A stretch of 8,500 nucleotides of DNA, taken from NCBI GenBank assembly GCA_937862675.1, contig CALMEC010000120.1, positions 1 to 8,500 on the forward strand. The letters run 5' to 3'. Positions 6,475 to 8,500 of this stretch are shown in pieces; position 1 is the stretch's first letter; every line of letters begins with the position of its first letter. Source of the stretch: an uncultured Actinomycetes bacterium. Lineage in GTDB: Bacteria > Actinomycetota > Thermoleophilia > Miltoncostaeales > Miltoncostaeaceae. The notes below the pieces were generated by a model, which saw only the letters and a list, made by a program, of their open reading frames with translations, had not been told where the DNA came from and made no database searches. Position numbers and translations under genes: made by a program.

Positions 6475-7680
6475 ATGAGCGTCCTCACCGTGGTCATCCC
6501 GCTCTTCACACTCCGGGTGGCGCTCCATGCGGCACGTCGACCGTTCGACCTGCCCATCGCGCTCGGTCCCCAGCCCGGTGATCCGGCGTTCATCGGCCTC
6601 TGCACCCCGCCGGCCTCGGCCCTGGGGGTCCGTCCCGGCCTTCGGGTGGGAGAGGCCCTTGCGCGCTGCCCCGGACTTGAGCTCATCGTGCCGGACCCCG
6701 GAGGCTCGGCACACGCGCAGGAGATCGTCACCGGACGCCTGGAGGGCATCGGAGCATCGGTGGAGGAGACCGCCGACGGCGTCTGGCGCTTCGCGATCGG
6801 CGGGCTCGAGCGCCTCCACAGCGGTGTCCCGGGTGTCATCCGCCGCGTCCGGTCCGTCCTGCCGGTGGGCATGGACGCACGCATCGGCATCGGACCCACC
6901 CCGTTCTCATCCTTCCAGGCCGCGTACCAGGCGACACCGCGAAGCCCCCTCCACATCACGCGCGACGAGGTCGCCGACTTCCTCACACCGCTCCCGGTCC
7001 GCCGACTGCCGCTGGACGAACGCCGGCTGCGTGACCTCGACCACATGGGGATCACGACCATCGGGCAGGTGGCCGCTCTTGAGCGCCCCCACATGGTGGA
7101 CCGCTTCGGCCGTGACGGTCTTCGCGCATGGAACGCGGCACGCGGAGAGGACACCGACCGCCTCGATCCCCGCGATCCCCCCGAACCGGTCGAGGCGGCC
7201 TTCCACTTCCCCGACCCGGTGGGCGCACTCCCCGCGCTCCATGCGGCGGCCCGGCACCTCCTCACGCAACTGGCCGCATCGGTCGAACGGCGCGGCGCCG
7301 CCATCCGGGGCCTCACCCTCCGTGCCTGGATGGAGGGTGGTGGATCGTGGACGCGCACCATCACCCTCCGCCAGGCCACGGTCCAGATCGACCGCCTCAC
7401 GATCACCGCCTTCCCCGCGCTTGCCGACGTCACGGGCCCGGTGGAGACCCTCGTCATCCGAGCGGACGCGTCGGGTCACGTCGCAGGGCATCAGATCGTC
7501 CTCGCCGACCCCGGCTCCGCCGAGCGCATCCGGCGCACCGGCGAGGCCGTCCGCCAGATCCGGTCCGCACACGGCGACGACGCGGTGCTCCAGGCGGTGG
7601 AGATGGAACCCTGGTCACGACTCCCGGAGCGCCGATGGGCTCTCGTCCCCTACGACGTCTCGACCAGCCCCGGCCGCTGA
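6475..7680 (+). CDS. imuB: ImuB-like Y-family polymerase homologue, catalytically inactive
   Basis: This 401-residue protein follows the Y-family layout: palm/fingers up to about 155 with GIGPTPFSSFQAAYQ (about 140-154), then LTPLPVRRLPLDERRLRDL and the helix-hairpin-helix-like GITTIGQVAALERPHMVDRF (192-211), GLRAWNAARGED, a little-finger region with LTLRAW and TRTITLR, and the typical ImuB ending EPWSRLPERRWALVPYD. The first strand reads LTVVIPLFTLRVAL, lacking the catalytic Asp of active polymerases (V-D-x-D/N), and the second acidic motif is degenerate (TADGVWRFAI, where SPDEAFLDL-like sequence is expected). It is thus an accessory ImuB-type protein that, by family knowledge, bridges the error-prone DnaE2 polymerase to the beta clamp during damage-induced mutagenesis. 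The SOS box upstream supports this. The ribosome-binding site is weak (GGCGG region before the ATG). Neither imuA nor dnaE2 is in the window. Confidence 0.85.
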   Translation: MSVLTVVIPLFTLRVALHAARRPFDLPIALGPQPGDPAFIGLCTPPASALGVRPGLRVGEALARCPGLELIVPDPGGSAHAQEIVTGRLEGIGASVEETADGVWRFAIGGLERLHSGVPGVIRRVRSVLPVGMDARIGIGPTPFSSFQAAYQATPRSPLHITRDEVADFLTPLPVRRLPLDERRLRDLDHMGITTIGQVAALERPHMVDRFGRDGLRAWNAARGEDTDRLDPRDPPEPVEAAFHFPDPVGALPALHAAARHLLTQLAASVERRGAAIRGLTLRAWMEGGGSWTRTITLRQATVQIDRLTITAFPALADVTGPVETLVIRADASGHVAGHQIVLADPGSAERIRRTGEAVRQIRSAHGDDAVLQAVEMEPWSRLPERRWALVPYDVSTSPGR

Positions 7681-7964
7681 CCGTCGTCGTGAGCCCGGGA
7701 GGGCTTCCGCACGCGCTCACCGTACGGGGACGCCGACGGCCGGTGATCGCGATCCGCGACGACTGGCTGGTCCAGGACCGCTGGTGGACGGACGCCCCCG
7801 TCGACCGCCACTATCACGAACTCGTGATCGAACCGGGGCGTCTCATCATCGTCTTCCAGGACCTGCACAGCGGTGGATGGTTCACGCACGATCAAGGGAG
7901 TGCCCCGGCCGATCACGTCGTCCGGCCCGACGATCCCGCCCCGCCCACGGGTCGCCCTTTCTGA
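7635..7964 (+). CDS. DUF6504-type small protein encoded after imuB
   Basis: The recognisable part reads ALTVRGRRRPVIAIRDDWLV, then QDRWWTDAPVDRHYHELVIE and LIIVFQDLHSGGWF, which matches small proteins found directly after ImuB/Y-family genes in actinobacteria and Chloroflexota (a beta-rich domain of unknown function with a W-x-V-x-D-R-W-W type core). With the ATG at 7635 it has 109 residues and overlaps imuB by 46 bases; GGAG at 7626-7629 sits five bases ahead, but those bases also encode the conserved PERRW of ImuB, so the match may be chance. A GTG at 7689, eight bases after the imuB stop, would give 91 residues covering the whole conserved part. It is co-transcribed with imuB and therefore probably under the same LexA box. 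Its function is unknown; a role with ImuB is inferred from neighbourhood only. Confidence 0.75.
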   Translation: MGSRPLRRLDQPRPLTVVVSPGGLPHALTVRGRRRPVIAIRDDWLVQDRWWTDAPVDRHYHELVIEPGRLIIVFQDLHSGGWFTHDQGSAPADHVVRPDDPAPPTGRPF

Positions 7965-8054
7965 CACCCACGATCGTCACCCGGGCCCAAGCATCTCCGG
8001 TGGACGGTGCAGGAGACGCCCCTCGCGAGTCCCACCTCGCCCCTGGAGCCCTCG

Positions 8055-8492
8055 TCACGCGTCCGCACGCTCCCATGGGGCGACCGGCCCGGGCACCACG
8101 GCGAACGACGGATGCACATCGGGGATCGTCACCGTCGCCCACCGCCGGAGCACATCGGGGCTTCGCCCCTCCAGCTCCGCCCGCAGGTGCCGCCATTCCA
8201 GGGCGACCTGCCCCTCCGCCACGTCCATCGGCGGGGGCGGCGCCGACGGGCGGACGATCTTGCCGGCGTCGAAGGAGTACCCGCGCGCCAGCGACTCCCG
8301 GAGCACCGCATCCAGGTAGGCGTCCAGCACCGTCAGCGGCTCGGGATGCTCCAGGAACCGTTCCAGCTGCGGATGCCGGCGGTACCCGCGTGTCGTCCCG
8401 CTCAGAACGGCGCGCGCCAGAAGTCCCTCCCGCCAGAGCGCCACCAGGCCCTTGGCGTCCAGATACCGGGGATGGACGGACCACAGCCTCAT
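8055..8492 (-). CDS. Pyrimidine-dimer DNA glycosylase / endonuclease V-like protein
   Basis: This 145-residue protein begins MRLWSVHPRYLDAKGLVALW, continues REGLLARAVLSGTTRGYRRH, then PQLERFLEHPEPLTVLDAYL, and belongs to the Pyr_excise family related to phage T4 endonuclease V (T4 member 138 residues). T4 endonuclease V incises UV-made cyclobutane dimers using its N-terminal amine (Thr2) and Glu23. Here the WRE at 20-22 aligns with the T4 YRE, giving Glu22 as the probable catalytic acid. The start at 8492 is supported because family members open with MRLWS; only eight bases of upstream sequence are visible, so its promoter lies outside. It converges on the imuB-DUF6504 pair with a 90-bp gap, which has no obvious terminator. 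The gene is complete. The cellular role as a UV-repair enzyme is inferred; many bacterial members are untested. Confidence 0.85.
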   Translation of the reverse strand: MRLWSVHPRYLDAKGLVALWREGLLARAVLSGTTRGYRRHPQLERFLEHPEPLTVLDAYLDAVLRESLARGYSFDAGKIVRPSAPPPPMDVAEGQVALEWRHLRAELEGRSPDVLRRWATVTIPDVHPSFAVVPGPVAPWERADA

Positions 8493-8500
8493 GGGGGCAT

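Noticed and set aside
6141..7457. 438-codon minus-strand frame opposite imuB
   Set aside because: Ser/Arg-rich antisense shadow of a recognisable gene, with no domain of its own.

Overview
This 8.5 kb window is high-GC DNA (about 70% or more by eye) with strong G/C preference at third codon positions. The canonical TCGAAC-N4-GTTCGA type SOS box, an ImuB-like protein followed by a DUF6504 protein, and the style of the MoxR/DUF58/transglutaminase operon suggest an actinobacterium, perhaps a deep-branching class such as Acidimicrobiia or Thermoleophilia. A GC-rich Chloroflexota is the main alternative. This placement comes from remembered family resemblance, not from a search.

Region 1 (1-1485) is a divergent regulator/oxidoreductase pair. 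A MarR-family repressor runs leftward off the edge of the window. A zinc-free medium-chain quinone oxidoreductase runs rightward. Between them lies a perfect 19-bp inverted repeat with a 9-bp spacer, which holds the -35 and -10 of the oxidoreductase promoter and is almost certainly the repressor's operator.

Region 2 (1486-about 1968) is a scar. A roughly 165-bp stretch of clearly lower GC (about 55% by hand count) comes first. It is followed by about 100 codons of the thioester region of a bacterial alpha-2-macroglobulin, including the GCAEQ thioester motif. That frame is lost abruptly where the MoxR reading frame begins, so the 5' end of moxR appears replaced. This is either a real rearrangement or an assembly or amplification chimera, and it is the strangest part of the window.

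Region 3 (about 1964-6113) is a translationally coupled three-gene operon with ATGA start/stop overlaps: MoxR AAA+ ATPase, membrane-anchored DUF58 protein, and a TgpA-like membrane transglutaminase with an intact Cys/His/Asp triad. No promoter or ribosome-binding site for the first gene is visible, as expected if the operon's front was lost.

Region 4 (6114-8500) is a DNA-damage module. A 361-bp intergenic stretch carries a perfect 26-bp palindrome centred on a LexA box. It is followed by a catalytically degenerate Y-family (ImuB-like) protein, an overlapping small DUF6504 protein, and, convergent to them, a complete pyrimidine-dimer glycosylase gene. No imuA/imuA' or dnaE2 lies inside the window. 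I see no rRNA, tRNA, CRISPR array or complete insertion sequence.
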